Positions 33,475 to 42,400 are shown, counted from the first letter of the stretch. The stretch is DNA of 64,000 nt from UBA2357 sp002344625 (GCA_937995335.1 CALKIH010000041.1:186001-250000); one strand, 5' to 3'. Notes: generated by a model not told the origin, from the sequence alone. Program-made: numbers and translations.

Positions 33475-34263
33475 ATGCTGACTCATCCGCACTTCAATCC
33501 GGTCGCAGTATCGCTCGGGCCGATTTCGATCCACTGGTACGGGTTGATGTATCTGGTCGCCTTCGTCCTGTTCGTCGTGCTCGGTCGCCGCCATGCGCGC
33601 CGCCGCCCCGAGCTCGGCTGGGACGCCGGCAAGATCGACGATCTGCTGCTCTACGGGATGCTGGGTGTCGTGATCGGCGGACGCCTCGGCGAGGTCGTTT
33701 TCTTTCAGCTTCCCTACTATCTCGACAATCCGCTCGAGATCTTCGCGATCTGGAAGGGCGGGATGAGCTTTCACGGCGGTTTTCTCGGCGTGCTGGTGGC
33801 GATGGCGCTGTATGCGCGGCGGCACGGCCGGTCGTTCTGGCAGGTCACCGACTTCATTGCACCGCTGGTGCCGACCGGGCTCGCCGCAGGGCGAATCGGC
33901 AACTTCATCAACGGCGAGCTCTGGGGTCGGCCGGCCGCTGCCGATTTGCCGTGGGCAATGATCTTTCCGTGGGTAGACGACATCCCGCGCCATCCCTCCC
34001 AGCTCTATCAGGCTGCCGGCGAGGGCCTGCTCCTGTTCGCGCTGCTGTGGTGGTACTCGGCGAGTCCGCGGCCGCTCAAGGCCGTATCGGCCGTCTTCCT
34101 GGTCGGATATGGCTGCCTGCGTTTTGCCGCCGAATTCTTCCGAACGCCCGACCCCGGCCTGTTCGGAACGCTCTCGCTGGGTTTGTCGACCGCGCAATGG
34201 CTGTGCGTGCCGATGATCGGCATCGGCGGCATACTGCTGGCGTTGCAGCGCGGCAAGCGCTGA
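33475..34263 (+). CDS. lgt: Prolipoprotein diacylglyceryl transferase
   Basis: 262-residue inner membrane enzyme that transfers diacylglyceryl from phosphatidylglycerol to the lipobox Cys. Conserved blocks visible: ISIHWYGLMYLVAF, GGRLGEVVFFQLPYYLDNP, GGMSFHGGFLGVLVA, the Lgt signature GRIGNFINGELWGRP (about 140-154) and HPSQLYQAAGEG. About seven hydrophobic segments. Length is typical. Confidence 0.97.
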   Translation: MLTHPHFNPVAVSLGPISIHWYGLMYLVAFVLFVVLGRRHARRRPELGWDAGKIDDLLLYGMLGVVIGGRLGEVVFFQLPYYLDNPLEIFAIWKGGMSFHGGFLGVLVAMALYARRHGRSFWQVTDFIAPLVPTGLAAGRIGNFINGELWGRPAAADLPWAMIFPWVDDIPRHPSQLYQAAGEGLLLFALLWWYSASPRPLKAVSAVFLVGYGCLRFAAEFFRTPDPGLFGTLSLGLSTAQWLCVPMIGIGGILLALQRGKR

Positions 34264-34473
34264 TTCCGTTCCCATGCGCAAGCGTGGCGGCGCGGGCGCA
34301 CCCGGCGCCCATGACCGATACGCCATCCGCATCGTCCATGCATGCGTGCGCGGGGCCACAACCCTTTGCGTGCAGCGGACTACCCGGATCGGGCGACAAA
34401 ATTTAAATCCACCTTCGACCCCTGCCGAATGAATTCGCGCTAGCATCACATGTGAGTATGGCACCCTCAGACC

Positions 34474-36945
34474 ATGCATCCGGGCTCAGAGATCTTGAAG
34501 CTTCCCTCACCGCGAAATTCGATCCGATTCAGATTGCTGGCCGCGAGCACACTAGTTCAAGTGCTGTTGCTCTCGATGCTGCTGATCAACAGCATGCGGC
34601 TGATGAACGGCGCGACCAGCGCCAGCATCGCGACCATGGTCGACCAGAACGCGGCCATGCTGCATGCCATGGCGACCGCATATGGCGAACGCGACCAGTT
34701 CCCTGCGCTCCAGGACCTGCTCCACGAGTTGCTGGTCGATGCGCACGAGGGACTGATCTATGTGCGCATTGGACAGTCCGAGCGCAAGGTGTTGCTCGAC
34801 GCAGGCAACACCGCCAGCGCGAGACTGAACGAGCTCCCGATCGGCATAGGCTCCTTCGGCCCCATCCGGCGCGGCAGTCTGGTGCATGTGCGCAAGCCGC
34901 TGCTGCTCGAACGCAATGAAGTCGGGTTTCTGCAGTTCGGCGTTTCGGTATCGGTGCTCGAATCGGCGCGACGCGCGATCCTGACCCAGGGCGGCATCAT
35001 CGCGCTGATGGAGATCCTGCTCACCCTCATGCTGCTGTCGCTGATCGGCTATCTCCTCACCCGCAACCTGGGCAGGTTGATGGTGGGCAGCCAAGCCATC
35101 GCGGAAGGGCGGCTCGAGCATCGCATTCCGGTCGAAGGGCACGACGAGCTTGCACAGCTTTCGGAACGGTTCAACGGCATGGCGGCGAATCTTCAGGGCC
35201 GGATCGGCCAGTTGGTCGACACCACCACGCGCCTGCAGATCAGCGAAGAACGTTATGCGCTTGCGACCCACGGCGCCAACGATGGCCTGTGGGACTGGGA
35301 CATCGAAGCCGACGCGGTTTTCCTGTCGCCACGGTTTCGCGAGATTGCCAGGATTCCCGACAGCGAGGCGCCGCCGTTCAAGAACGGGCCGCTCGCGAAC
35401 ATGCATGTCGACGACCGGGCGGAGTTCCGCAACCATCTCGTGAACCATCTCAAGGGCCGCAGCGAGCAGTTTCAGGCCGAGTTCCGGGTGTGCGTGAGCA
35501 CCGGTGAATCGCGCTGGATCCTCGCGCGCGGCGTCGCGTTGCGCAATCCCGGCAATGGCCGTGCATACCGGATGGCGGGTTCGATCACCGACATCGATCT
35601 GCGCAAGCGGGCCGAGGCGCAATTGATCCATGACGCGTTTCATGACAACCTGACCAGCCTGCCCAACCGCGCGCTGTTCATCGAGCATCTCGATAGCGCG
35701 CTGCGCCGCCGGCATCGTGGCGGTTCGCACCAACTGGCCGTACTGGCCGTCAACCTCGAGCGCTTTCACCTGGTCAATGACAGCTTCGGGCACGCCGCGG
35801 GCGACACCGTCCTGCGCATGGTCGCAGACCGGATCACCGCCGTGATTCCTGAAGGCGATGTCGCGGCACGCGTGGGCGGCGATCAGTTCGCGGTGCTGCT
35901 CAACGAACTCGATGACGCTTCGGCGGCACTGACGATCGCGCATCAACTGCGCGAAGCGCTGGCGAGCCCCATTTCGCTCGGCGGCCACCAGTACTATCCG
36001 ACCAGCAGGGTCGGCATCGCCTTCAGCACCGACGAGGTGGAGAGCGCCGAGGCCATGCTGCGCGACTCCGACAATGCGCTGCACCGCACCGGCAGCACGG
36101 ACAGCGGACCGGTCCGGATGTTTCATGCCTCGATGCACGCCCAGATGCTCATGTCGCTGCAGATCGAGGCCGATCTTCGCAACGCGATCGGCAATCGCGC
36201 GATAACGGTCAACTATCAGCCGATCGTCTCGCTGCAGGACGACCGCATCACCAGCCTCGAAGCGCTCGCGCGCTGGCACCATCCAACCCGGGGTGCGATC
36301 GCCCCGGGCGAGTTCATTCCCCTGGCCGAGAACCTTGGCCTCATCCACGCGCTGGGCATGAGCGTGCTCGAACAGACCTGCGTGGCCATACTCGACTGGC
36401 AGTCGAAGCTGGGAGCCGACGCCGTGCCGCCGGTCAGCGTCAATCTGTCGGCACGACAGTTCGCCCACCCCGCGCTGGCAGAGGAAATCGTCGGCATGAT
36501 CCACGCACACGGGGTGGCGCCTTCGCAATTGCGCATGGAGGTGACCGAGAGCGCGATCGCCGATGTGCGGGGCCAGGCGAGCGATGTGCTCGCGCGCTTC
36601 AGGGCAGCCGGCATCCAGGTGCTCATCGACGACTTCGGCACCGGATACTCGGCACTGAGCTATCTCCACACCATTCCCTGCGACGTGATCAAATTCGACG
36701 GCTCGTTCATCCATGCCATCGTCGAGGACCAGCGCCTGCGGGCCCTGGTCAGGCGCAGCATCGAGCTCGCGCACGATCTTGGCATGACCGTCGTTGCCGA
36801 ATGCATCGAGAACGAAGAACAGGCGGAGATCCTGCGCTCGCTGGACTGCGACCATGGGCAAGGCTACCGCTACAGCCGGCCGCTCACCCCCGTCGGCGTC
36901 GAGCGTCTGCTGTCCCCCCCTCATCCGGCGCCCCCAAATACATGA
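34474..36945 (+). CDS. Membrane sensor c-di-GMP phosphodiesterase: HAMP-PAS-GGDEF(degenerate)-EAL
   Basis: 823-residue protein. A transmembrane helix at about 19-43 precedes a periplasmic sensor (about 44-165), and a second helix (about 170-193) is followed by HAMP (about 195-245). A PAS domain lies at about 260-385, GGDEF-like at about 390-550 and EAL at about 565-815. The cyclase signature reads GGDQF (468-472), so the Glu that binds metal is lost and cyclase activity is doubtful. The EAL signature EAL is intact at 596-598, with DDFGTGYSALSYL and AECIEN later, so it is probably a phosphodiesterase gated by a periplasmic signal. The stop overlaps the porin start as ATGA. Confidence 0.92.
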   Translation: MHPGSEILKLPSPRNSIRFRLLAASTLVQVLLLSMLLINSMRLMNGATSASIATMVDQNAAMLHAMATAYGERDQFPALQDLLHELLVDAHEGLIYVRIGQSERKVLLDAGNTASARLNELPIGIGSFGPIRRGSLVHVRKPLLLERNEVGFLQFGVSVSVLESARRAILTQGGIIALMEILLTLMLLSLIGYLLTRNLGRLMVGSQAIAEGRLEHRIPVEGHDELAQLSERFNGMAANLQGRIGQLVDTTTRLQISEERYALATHGANDGLWDWDIEADAVFLSPRFREIARIPDSEAPPFKNGPLANMHVDDRAEFRNHLVNHLKGRSEQFQAEFRVCVSTGESRWILARGVALRNPGNGRAYRMAGSITDIDLRKRAEAQLIHDAFHDNLTSLPNRALFIEHLDSALRRRHRGGSHQLAVLAVNLERFHLVNDSFGHAAGDTVLRMVADRITAVIPEGDVAARVGGDQFAVLLNELDDASAALTIAHQLREALASPISLGGHQYYPTSRVGIAFSTDEVESAEAMLRDSDNALHRTGSTDSGPVRMFHASMHAQMLMSLQIEADLRNAIGNRAITVNYQPIVSLQDDRITSLEALARWHHPTRGAIAPGEFIPLAENLGLIHALGMSVLEQTCVAILDWQSKLGADAVPPVSVNLSARQFAHPALAEEIVGMIHAHGVAPSQLRMEVTESAIADVRGQASDVLARFRAAGIQVLIDDFGTGYSALSYLHTIPCDVIKFDGSFIHAIVEDQRLRALVRRSIELAHDLGMTVVAECIENEEQAEILRSLDCDHGQGYRYSRPLTPVGVERLLSPPHPAPPNT

Positions 36946-38135
36946 CCATGCGCACGCGATTCCTGGGTTGCCTGATCGGGCTGACCCACCTCATGGCCGC
37001 CGTGCCGGTCAGCGCCGATGACGGCTTTCAGTTCTCCGGCTTCGGGACCGCCGCGCTCATTTCACTCGATCAGAACGACGTCTTTTTCAACCATCCCGGC
37101 AAGCAACGCGAACGCCAGCGCAACGACTGGCTCAGCGCATCCGACAACCTGCTCGGCCTGCAAGGCTCTCTGCGCCTGCGTGACGACACCGAAGCCACTG
37201 CGCAGATCATCGTCGACGAAGACCACCGCAACAAGGTCAAGCCCCGGATCGCCTGGGCTTTCGTACGCCATGATCTCAAGCCCGACCTCGCCGTGCGGGC
37301 CGGGCGCTTGCGCGCACCGTTCTTCATGCATTCGGACAGCCTCAACATCAACTTCACCCACCCCTGGGCACGCCCTCCGGTCGAAGTCTATGGACTCAAT
37401 CCGGTCAGCGATCTCGATGGCATCGACATGCTCTATCGCATGCGCGTCGGAGGATTCAATGTCGAGATTCAACCCTATTTCGGATTTGGGGAGGTCAAGT
37501 TCCCGGATGGCAGCGCCAACCTCGACCGGACCGGCGGCCTCAGCATCAATATGTCACGCGGCGATCTGCGCTTGCAGTTCGGTCATGGCGAAGGCGGTTT
37601 CGATCTCCACTATGGCGACCCCCTGTATCTCGGCACCCGTGACTACCTGCTCGCAACCGGTCAATCGGATGTCATCTACAGGCTTTCCGGGGAAGACGCT
37701 CACACGAGCTTCAGCGCATTCGGGTTTCAATGGGATCGCGATGCCTATCAACTGAGCGGCGAATTGGCGCAGCGCAGGGCCGACAAGTTCCTGGCCAATG
37801 CCTATGCCTGGTACTTGAGCGTTGCCTACCAGGCCGGCACGCTCGCACCGTTTGCGGTCATCGCGCAACAGAACACCTCGAGCCAGCCGATCCCGGCGAA
37901 TGGCGACCCGGTGTTGGCGGCCTATCTCGCCTCGCGCAGCGCCAACCAGGAAAGCCTCGCACTGGGGGTGCGCTGGGATTTCGAACCCAGCAAGGCCCTC
38001 AAGCTCCAATGGACCCGCAGTTGGGTCGAAGACGATGCGTGGGGCGCATTCTTCCCGATGGGCAATCAGGGCACCCGTACGCCGGCCGGCAGACGCATCG
38101 ACATGCTGAACCTGTCGCTCGACTTCGTCTTCTAG
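36942..38135 (+). CDS. Porin-like outer membrane beta-barrel protein
   Basis: 397-residue exported protein with a signal peptide (about 1-25, VPVSA-D). The mature start FQFSGFGTAALI and the alternating aromatic strands, ending in LDMLNLSLDFVF with a terminal Phe, are features of outer membrane barrels. I do not recognise a specific substrate family. The start at 36942 overlaps the upstream c-di-GMP gene stop (ATGA), and the next gene follows after 3 bases, so the three genes appear to be one operon. Confidence 0.8.
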   Translation: MTMRTRFLGCLIGLTHLMAAVPVSADDGFQFSGFGTAALISLDQNDVFFNHPGKQRERQRNDWLSASDNLLGLQGSLRLRDDTEATAQIIVDEDHRNKVKPRIAWAFVRHDLKPDLAVRAGRLRAPFFMHSDSLNINFTHPWARPPVEVYGLNPVSDLDGIDMLYRMRVGGFNVEIQPYFGFGEVKFPDGSANLDRTGGLSINMSRGDLRLQFGHGEGGFDLHYGDPLYLGTRDYLLATGQSDVIYRLSGEDAHTSFSAFGFQWDRDAYQLSGELAQRRADKFLANAYAWYLSVAYQAGTLAPFAVIAQQNTSSQPIPANGDPVLAAYLASRSANQESLALGVRWDFEPSKALKLQWTRSWVEDDAWGAFFPMGNQGTRTPAGRRIDMLNLSLDFVF

Positions 38136-38138
38136 ACC

Positions 38139-38570
38139 ATGAGGATGCTGCGCATCTTCACCCTGGCTGCGCTCACGGCGAGTGCATTGCTCGCCGCCTC
38201 CGCGGCCATGGCCGATATCGTGCTGGTCACGGCGATCAACGGACCGATCACGCAGGCCAGCCGCGAAGAAGCGGAGCAACTCTACCTCGGCCGGCTGAGC
38301 GCATTGCGCGACGGCACGCCGGTACGTCTGCTGGACCTTCCGGCCGGCGAGATCCGGGACCACTTCTATGCACGGCTTCTGGGCAAGAACAGCATCCAGA
38401 CCCGAGCCTACTGGTCGCGCATGGTATTCACCGGACGCGCCCGCCCACCGCGCGAAGTAGCCGACGAAGCCGAACTCCGGGCGCTGATGGTTCGCGACTC
38501 CAACCTGATCGGCTACATCGCCGAAGAGCAACTGACGCCCGACCTGAGGGTGTTACTGCGCCTGCCCTGA
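38139..38570 (+). CDS. Small PstS-like periplasmic substrate-binding protein
   Basis: 143-residue exported protein with a signal peptide (about 1-25, AAMA-D). IVLVTAINGPITQASREEAEQLYLGR resembles the first lobe of phosphate-binding PstS-like proteins, and the single small domain matches the short 'phosphate ABC transporter substrate-binding' group. No ABC transporter genes are adjacent. It may present a periplasmic ligand to the sensor domain of the first gene of the operon, but that is inference. Confidence 0.75.
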   Translation: MRMLRIFTLAALTASALLAASAAMADIVLVTAINGPITQASREEAEQLYLGRLSALRDGTPVRLLDLPAGEIRDHFYARLLGKNSIQTRAYWSRMVFTGRARPPREVADEAELRALMVRDSNLIGYIAEEQLTPDLRVLLRLP

Positions 38571-38596
38571 TCTCGCCGCCAGCCGCACTGCGCCCA

Positions 38597-39316
38597 TCAG
38601 CGCGCCACAACCGCGACGCGCATCGCCCCCACCCCTTCGACCGTCGCTACCAGCTCATCGCCGGGCAGCACCGGCCCGACCCCCTCCGGCGTCCCGGTGA
38701 AGATCAGATCGCCCGGCGCCAGGCAGTAGTAGCGCGACAGCAGCATGATGATCTCCGGAACGGTCCAGGTCATGTCGGCCACCACCCCCGACTGACGGAG
38801 CTTGCCATTGACCGACAACGACACACGGGTGTCGTCCGGCAACACACCGGTCGCACGCCGAATTGCCGAAATCGGCGCCGACTGGTCGAAGGCCTTGGCA
38901 ATATCCCATGGGCGCGCCTTGGCTTTGGCCTCCGCCTGCAGGTCGCGGCGGGTCATGTCCAGACCCACCGCGTAACCCCATATCGACGCACGTGCGGAGT
39001 CGACGTCCAGATTCTCGCCACCGCCGCCCAGCGCGACGACGAGTTCGACCTCATGGTGAACGTCACGACTTGCGAGCGGATAGCGAAATTCGACCGCCCC
39101 GCCCTCCGCCGCCGACACGACCGCATCGGCCGGTTTGCAGAAGAAAAAAGGCGGCTCGGACTCTGGTTGCCCGCCCATCTCGCGTGCATGGGCGGCATAG
39201 TTGCGCGCAATGCAGAAAATCCTGCGTACCGGAAAGCGGCCTCCGCCCGCGACCGGCACACTTGCCGGCGCGGGCGCCGCGATCACGAAAACCTCGTTGT
39301 CTCTCATCTCGCTCAT
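38597..39316 (-). CDS. Fumarylacetoacetate hydrolase family protein
   Basis: 239-residue FAH-domain enzyme. The core motifs are RRIFCIARNYAAHAREMG, PPFFFCKPADAVV, HHEVELVVALGG with the metal-binding Glu residues, VGLDMTRRDLQ and DLIFTGTPEGVGPVLPGD. The family includes acylpyruvate and oxaloacetate hydrolases/decarboxylases of aromatic degradation and housekeeping repair. The substrate is undefined. ATG 39316 (MSEMRDNE) is chosen; ATG 39307 is an alternative three codons in. It is convergent with the PstS-like gene. Confidence 0.9.
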   Translation of the reverse strand: MSEMRDNEVFVIAAPAPASVPVAGGGRFPVRRIFCIARNYAAHAREMGGQPESEPPFFFCKPADAVVSAAEGGAVEFRYPLASRDVHHEVELVVALGGGGENLDVDSARASIWGYAVGLDMTRRDLQAEAKAKARPWDIAKAFDQSAPISAIRRATGVLPDDTRVSLSVNGKLRQSGVVADMTWTVPEIIMLLSRYYCLAPGDLIFTGTPEGVGPVLPGDELVATVEGVGAMRVAVVAR

Positions 39317-39454
39317 TGATCCAGCTCTCATCCGATACGAACCCGCCCCGACACACTGCCGGCGACCACCCGGCTCTGCAGCGGCCGCGCTGGCAAACCG
39401 GTTCCAGTATAAGTCGAATGCGCGATCAAACTTGACCTGCCCGTCAGCTTCCTG

Positions 39455-39473
39455 TGTAATGCGAATTGTTCCC
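39455..39473. promoter_or_regulatory. Candidate Fur box upstream of bfd
   Basis: TGTAATGCGAATTGTTCCC matches 11 of 19 positions of the Fur consensus GATAATGATAATCATTATC, 92 bases before the Bfd-like start. The genes downstream (2Fe-2S ferredoxin, tonB-exbB-exbD) are usual iron-regulated targets. The match is moderate, so the call is tentative. Confidence 0.45.
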
Positions 39474-39564
39474 ATTTGATTTACCGGTTTGGCTGTGAAA
39501 TTGCGGACGGCCGGATGAACGTGATAGCGCTTGGTCAGGGGTTTGACGGACGAGGGTTGAACGA

Positions 39565-39816
39565 ATGTATATCTGCCTGTGTAGTGGCGTAACCGAACGG
39601 CAAATCGGCATTGCCGTGGCCGAAGGCGCGACCAAGCTCCGAGACCTGCGCGAATGCCTTGGCGTGGCCGCCGACTGCGGCCGCTGCGCACAAAGCGCGA
39701 AGGAATGCTTGCGCAGCGCGACGGCAGCCCAGCGGCCTGCTCAAAAGGTCGGCTGGGCCGAGAGTGCGGCGCGGACCTTCAACGGATTGCTCACGCTCGA
39801 ACCAGAGGCCTCGTGA
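39565..39816 (+). CDS. bfd: Bacterioferritin-associated ferredoxin (Bfd-like)
   Basis: 83-residue [2Fe-2S] protein. The four Cys follow the Bfd pattern CLC near residue 4-6 and CGRC near 38-41, with the start MYICLCSGVTERQI typical of Bfd. Bfd donates electrons to bacterioferritin to release stored iron under iron limitation. No bacterioferritin gene is visible here. It is preceded by a moderate Fur-like box. Confidence 0.9.
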   Translation: MYICLCSGVTERQIGIAVAEGATKLRDLRECLGVAADCGRCAQSAKECLRSATAAQRPAQKVGWAESAARTFNGLLTLEPEAS

Positions 39817-39855
39817 GAGGTCGCCCGGATCGAACCGACACAAGGCAAGCCGCTC

Positions 39856-40017
39856 ATGTTCGACCCTCGCTCGATCGGACGTTTTTTCTCACCTGCGCGC
39901 TCGGCCGCACCCAACTCGGCCCCGTACGCTCGACAGGCACTGAGCGCGTTTGCCGAAACACGCCTAATTGTCTACATTTTTTGCGCTGCGCTCATACTCG
40001 ATCTACTGTTGCGGTAA
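39856..40017 (+). CDS. Possible 53-residue small membrane protein before tonB
   Basis: A 54-codon frame opens at ATG 39856, between bfd and tonB. Its N-terminal half is Ser/Pro/Arg-rich and polar. Its C-terminal half holds a single hydrophobic helix (about residues 37-52, RLIVYIFCAALILDLLL) and ends with a basic residue. It has no recognisable family, only a weak AAGG-type ribosome site, and no overlap with a neighbour. It could be a one-helix membrane peptide, or chance coding in a gap. Confidence 0.4.
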   Translation: MFDPRSIGRFFSPARSAAPNSAPYARQALSAFAETRLIVYIFCAALILDLLLR

Positions 40018-40065
40018 GCCGACCCACCGCACAGCCTGACCCGTGGCGGGCCTGAAACATCACCC

Positions 40066-41013
40066 ATGCCTTATTCCGGATCCCTGGTCCCGACACCGTT
40101 GACCGCACTGCTGCCGCCCGACCGGCCTGCCTGTTCCCAAATGGCCCTGGATCTGCCCAAGCATGCCAGCGGGACGAGCGGTTCGCCCGCCGCATCCCGG
40201 CCTCGTCGCCGCGAATCATCGCTCCTGCTCACCTTGGTCGCCGTCATCCATGTTGCCGGCGCGATCAGTCTGGCCCGCCTTAGCCCGGCCCCTCGCCAGC
40301 TCGACAGCCCGCCTATCGTGGTCGCACTGATCGGCCCGCCTGGCGATGCGTCCAGCCAGACCGCCGCGGCAGCCGAACAGCCCTCGGCCCCTGCCACACC
40401 CGAATCGGCGAGCGCACCGCCCGCCCCCCCGGAGCCACCGCCGCCCCAGCCGCAAGCGGTCACGCCCCCGCCCTTGGCCCCGAGCGCTCCGACGGAATTG
40501 CAGCCGCCGCCGAAACCGAAGCCGGTTACGGCCGACAAACCCAAGCCGAAGCCAAAGCCGCCGCGTGAAACACCGCCGCCCAAGCCTCAGCCCGCCGCCG
40601 CGCCGGCGACCACAGTGGCGACGGCGTCGGAACCCAGCAACGGCCCGGCTCAGGCATCGACGCCGACCGCGACGGCCGGCCCCCAAGGGTCGCCGAATCC
40701 GTCGGCCAACGCCGCGTCCAACCAGATCACGCCCGCGCGCTTCGATGCCGGCTATCTGAACAATCCGGCCCCCGCATACCCACCCTTGGCGCGCAGGCTG
40801 CAGGAGCAAGGCAAGGTCATGCTGCGCGTGCACGTGAGCGCGGACGGCAAACCAGGGAAAATCGAACTCTCCTCCAGCTCGGGCTCGGACAGGCTCGACA
40901 AGGCGGCGCAGGCCGCAGTAGCGCGCTGGCGCTTCGTACCCGCACGCCAGGGCGACAGGAATGTCGAAACCTGGGTGATCGTTCCCATCATTTTCAAACT
41001 TGAAGGATCCTGA
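40066..41013 (+). CDS. tonB: TonB energy transducer
   Basis: 315-residue TonB. A cytoplasmic N-terminus of about 52 residues is followed by one helix (about 52-70, LLLTLVAVIHVAGAISL). The long Pro/Lys-rich spacer (PPKPKPVTADKPKPKPKPP and similar) spans the periplasm, and the C-terminal domain (about 225-315) has the YPPLARRLQEQGKVMLRVHV and ARWRFVPA motifs. It couples the proton motive force from ExbB/ExbD to outer membrane receptors. exbB follows after 2 bases. The partial TonB-dependent receptor at the end of the window is a candidate client. Confidence 0.95.
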   Translation: MPYSGSLVPTPLTALLPPDRPACSQMALDLPKHASGTSGSPAASRPRRRESSLLLTLVAVIHVAGAISLARLSPAPRQLDSPPIVVALIGPPGDASSQTAAAAEQPSAPATPESASAPPAPPEPPPPQPQAVTPPPLAPSAPTELQPPPKPKPVTADKPKPKPKPPRETPPPKPQPAAAPATTVATASEPSNGPAQASTPTATAGPQGSPNPSANAASNQITPARFDAGYLNNPAPAYPPLARRLQEQGKVMLRVHVSADGKPGKIELSSSSGSDRLDKAAQAAVARWRFVPARQGDRNVETWVIVPIIFKLEGS

Positions 41014-41015
41014 AC

Positions 41016-41786
41016 ATGCAAGGCACCGAAGCCTTCGGCCTCCATCACCTCTGGACCCAGTCCGACCTCGTCATCAAGATCGTCGCGTTCACGCTCCTGG
41101 TCATGTCGGTCGCCAGTTGGACGCTGATCCTCACCCGCGCGGTGAGACAGTGGCGCGCACGTAACCACGACGGCGCCATCGAATCGTTCTGGAATGCGGC
41201 CAGCCTGGAAGAAGGTTTGGCGCGGGTGTCGCACCTGGCGCCCGACTCGCCCGTCGAGGCACTCACACGCCAGGGGGCTGCCGCTGCCGAGCACCTGCGC
41301 AACCATACCCACACCGACACCCTGGGCGGCAAGCTCGACGCGGACGAATTCGTCACGCGCGCCTTGCGCAAATCGATCGCACTGTCGACGGCGCAACTCG
41401 AGTCCGGCCTGACCGTACTCGCATCCATCGGTTCGACCGCGCCTTTCGTCGGCCTGTTCGGAACCGTGTGGGGCATTTACGGCGCGCTGATCAACATCAG
41501 CGCCTCGGGCATGGCGACCCTCGACAAGGTCGCGGGTCCGGTCGGCGAAGCCTTGATCATGACCGCCTTCGGCCTGTTCGTCGCGATTCCGGCGGTGCTC
41601 GCCTTCAATGCCTTCACCCGCGCAAACCGGCTCGAGTTGTCGGAACTCGACGCGTTCGCCCACGACCTGCACGCCTGGCTCACGACCGGCAGCCGCCTCG
41701 CCAGCGCGCCCACCGGCGAAACCCAGCCACAGGACAGGCGCCAGCGCACCGCCAGCTCGGCGCACGCGCTGTCGCAGGGAGCCTGA
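41016..41786 (+). CDS. exbB: ExbB-type proton channel (MotA/TolQ/ExbB family)
   Basis: 256-residue inner membrane protein. Three hydrophobic segments (about 15-38, 130-155, 175-195) follow the TolQ/ExbB layout. The family block STAPFVGLFGTVWGIYGALINI precedes AGPVGEALIMTAFGLFVAIPAV. It forms the pentameric proton-conducting complex with ExbD that energises TonB. It is placed between tonB and exbD with 1-2 base gaps. Confidence 0.95.
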   Translation: MQGTEAFGLHHLWTQSDLVIKIVAFTLLVMSVASWTLILTRAVRQWRARNHDGAIESFWNAASLEEGLARVSHLAPDSPVEALTRQGAAAAEHLRNHTHTDTLGGKLDADEFVTRALRKSIALSTAQLESGLTVLASIGSTAPFVGLFGTVWGIYGALINISASGMATLDKVAGPVGEALIMTAFGLFVAIPAVLAFNAFTRANRLELSELDAFAHDLHAWLTTGSRLASAPTGETQPQDRRQRTASSAHALSQGA

Positions 41787-41787
41787 G

Positions 41788-42201
41788 ATGGCCTTCGGCG
41801 GATTCGAACGGGACGCACGCGGCGCCCCGATGGGTGAAATCAACATGGTGCCGCTGATCGACGTCATGCTGGTACTGCTGATCGTGTTCATGATCACCGC
41901 GCCGCTGCTGACCCATTCGGTGAAGATCGACCTGCCCACGGCCAGCACCGAGACCAGCAACGAGAAGCCGGACACGATTACCCTGGCCATCGACGGCACG
42001 GGCAAGCTGTTCTGGAACAACGAACCCATCAACGACGCCGAGCTGGATCTGCGCCTGGCAGACGCCGCACTCCTGCCGGAACAACCCGAACTGCATCTGC
42101 GGGCCGATCGTGAAACGCGTTATCAGGTCCTTGCCGACGTGATGTCACGGGTGCGCACGGCCGGCCTGCACAAGATGGGTTTCATCACCCAGCCCGAGTG
42201 A
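41788..42201 (+). CDS. exbD: ExbD-type biopolymer transport protein
   Basis: 137-residue protein. A short cytoplasmic N-terminus (MAFGGFERDARGAPMGEINM) is followed by VPLIDVMLVLLIVFMITAPL, which contains the proton-relay Asp of the ExbD/TolR family. The periplasmic domain ends LHKMGFITQPE. ATG 41788 directly follows exbB. Confidence 0.95.
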   Translation: MAFGGFERDARGAPMGEINMVPLIDVMLVLLIVFMITAPLLTHSVKIDLPTASTETSNEKPDTITLAIDGTGKLFWNNEPINDAELDLRLADAALLPEQPELHLRADRETRYQVLADVMSRVRTAGLHKMGFITQPE

Positions 42202-42210
42202 CACCGGAAA

Positions 42211-42233
42211 GGCCGGCGGGTTTCGCACCGGCC
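42211..42233. terminator. Weak hairpin after exbD
   Basis: GGCCGG at 42211-42216 pairs with CCGGCC at 42228-42233 across 11 bases, 9 bases after the exbD stop. The adjoining AAA and CTTT extend the stem imperfectly. The T run is too short for a confident intrinsic terminator; it may attenuate read-through. Confidence 0.35.
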
Positions 42234-42252
42234 GCTTTCGCGGGCGCGCTCT

Positions 42253-42266
42253 TTGATCTGGCGCAA
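42253..42266 (+). promoter_or_regulatory. Candidate FNR/ANR-like box upstream of multiheme cytochrome
   Basis: TTGATCTGGCGCAA matches 8 of 10 conserved positions of the FNR consensus TTGAT-N4-ATCAA (left half perfect). It lies 135 bases before the NapC-type gene, and an oxygen-responsive promoter would suit a respiratory cytochrome. No -10 element is obvious at the expected distance. Confidence 0.35.
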
Positions 42267-42400
42267 ACCCGCGCCCGATAGCCGGATATCATTCCGAGAT
42301 CGCCGCATAATCATGGCTCCAGCACTCAGGAGCAGTATTCTTGCGAGACTCAGACCGACCTGACCACAGCGCTTCCGCAACACGCGCCGGGCGCTCCGGC

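Noticed and set aside
34264..34473. Gap of 210 bases after lgt as possible small gene or RNA
   Set aside because: No frame with a ribosome site and no stable structured element found by eye. Probably only the promoter of the c-di-GMP operon.
34552..36924. 790-codon open frame antisense to the HAMP-PAS-GGDEF-EAL gene
   Set aside because: Fully within a strongly supported gene on the other strand. Arg/Ala/Asp-rich product without recognisable domains.
40440..40600. Repetitive Pro/Lys-coding tract that looks like a DNA repeat
   Set aside because: It is the periplasmic spacer of TonB. The repetition follows from the coding requirement.
42200..42300. Possible riboswitch or small RNA in the exbD-cytochrome gap
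   Set aside because: Only a short hairpin and a half-good FNR-like box are visible. No conserved RNA motif.
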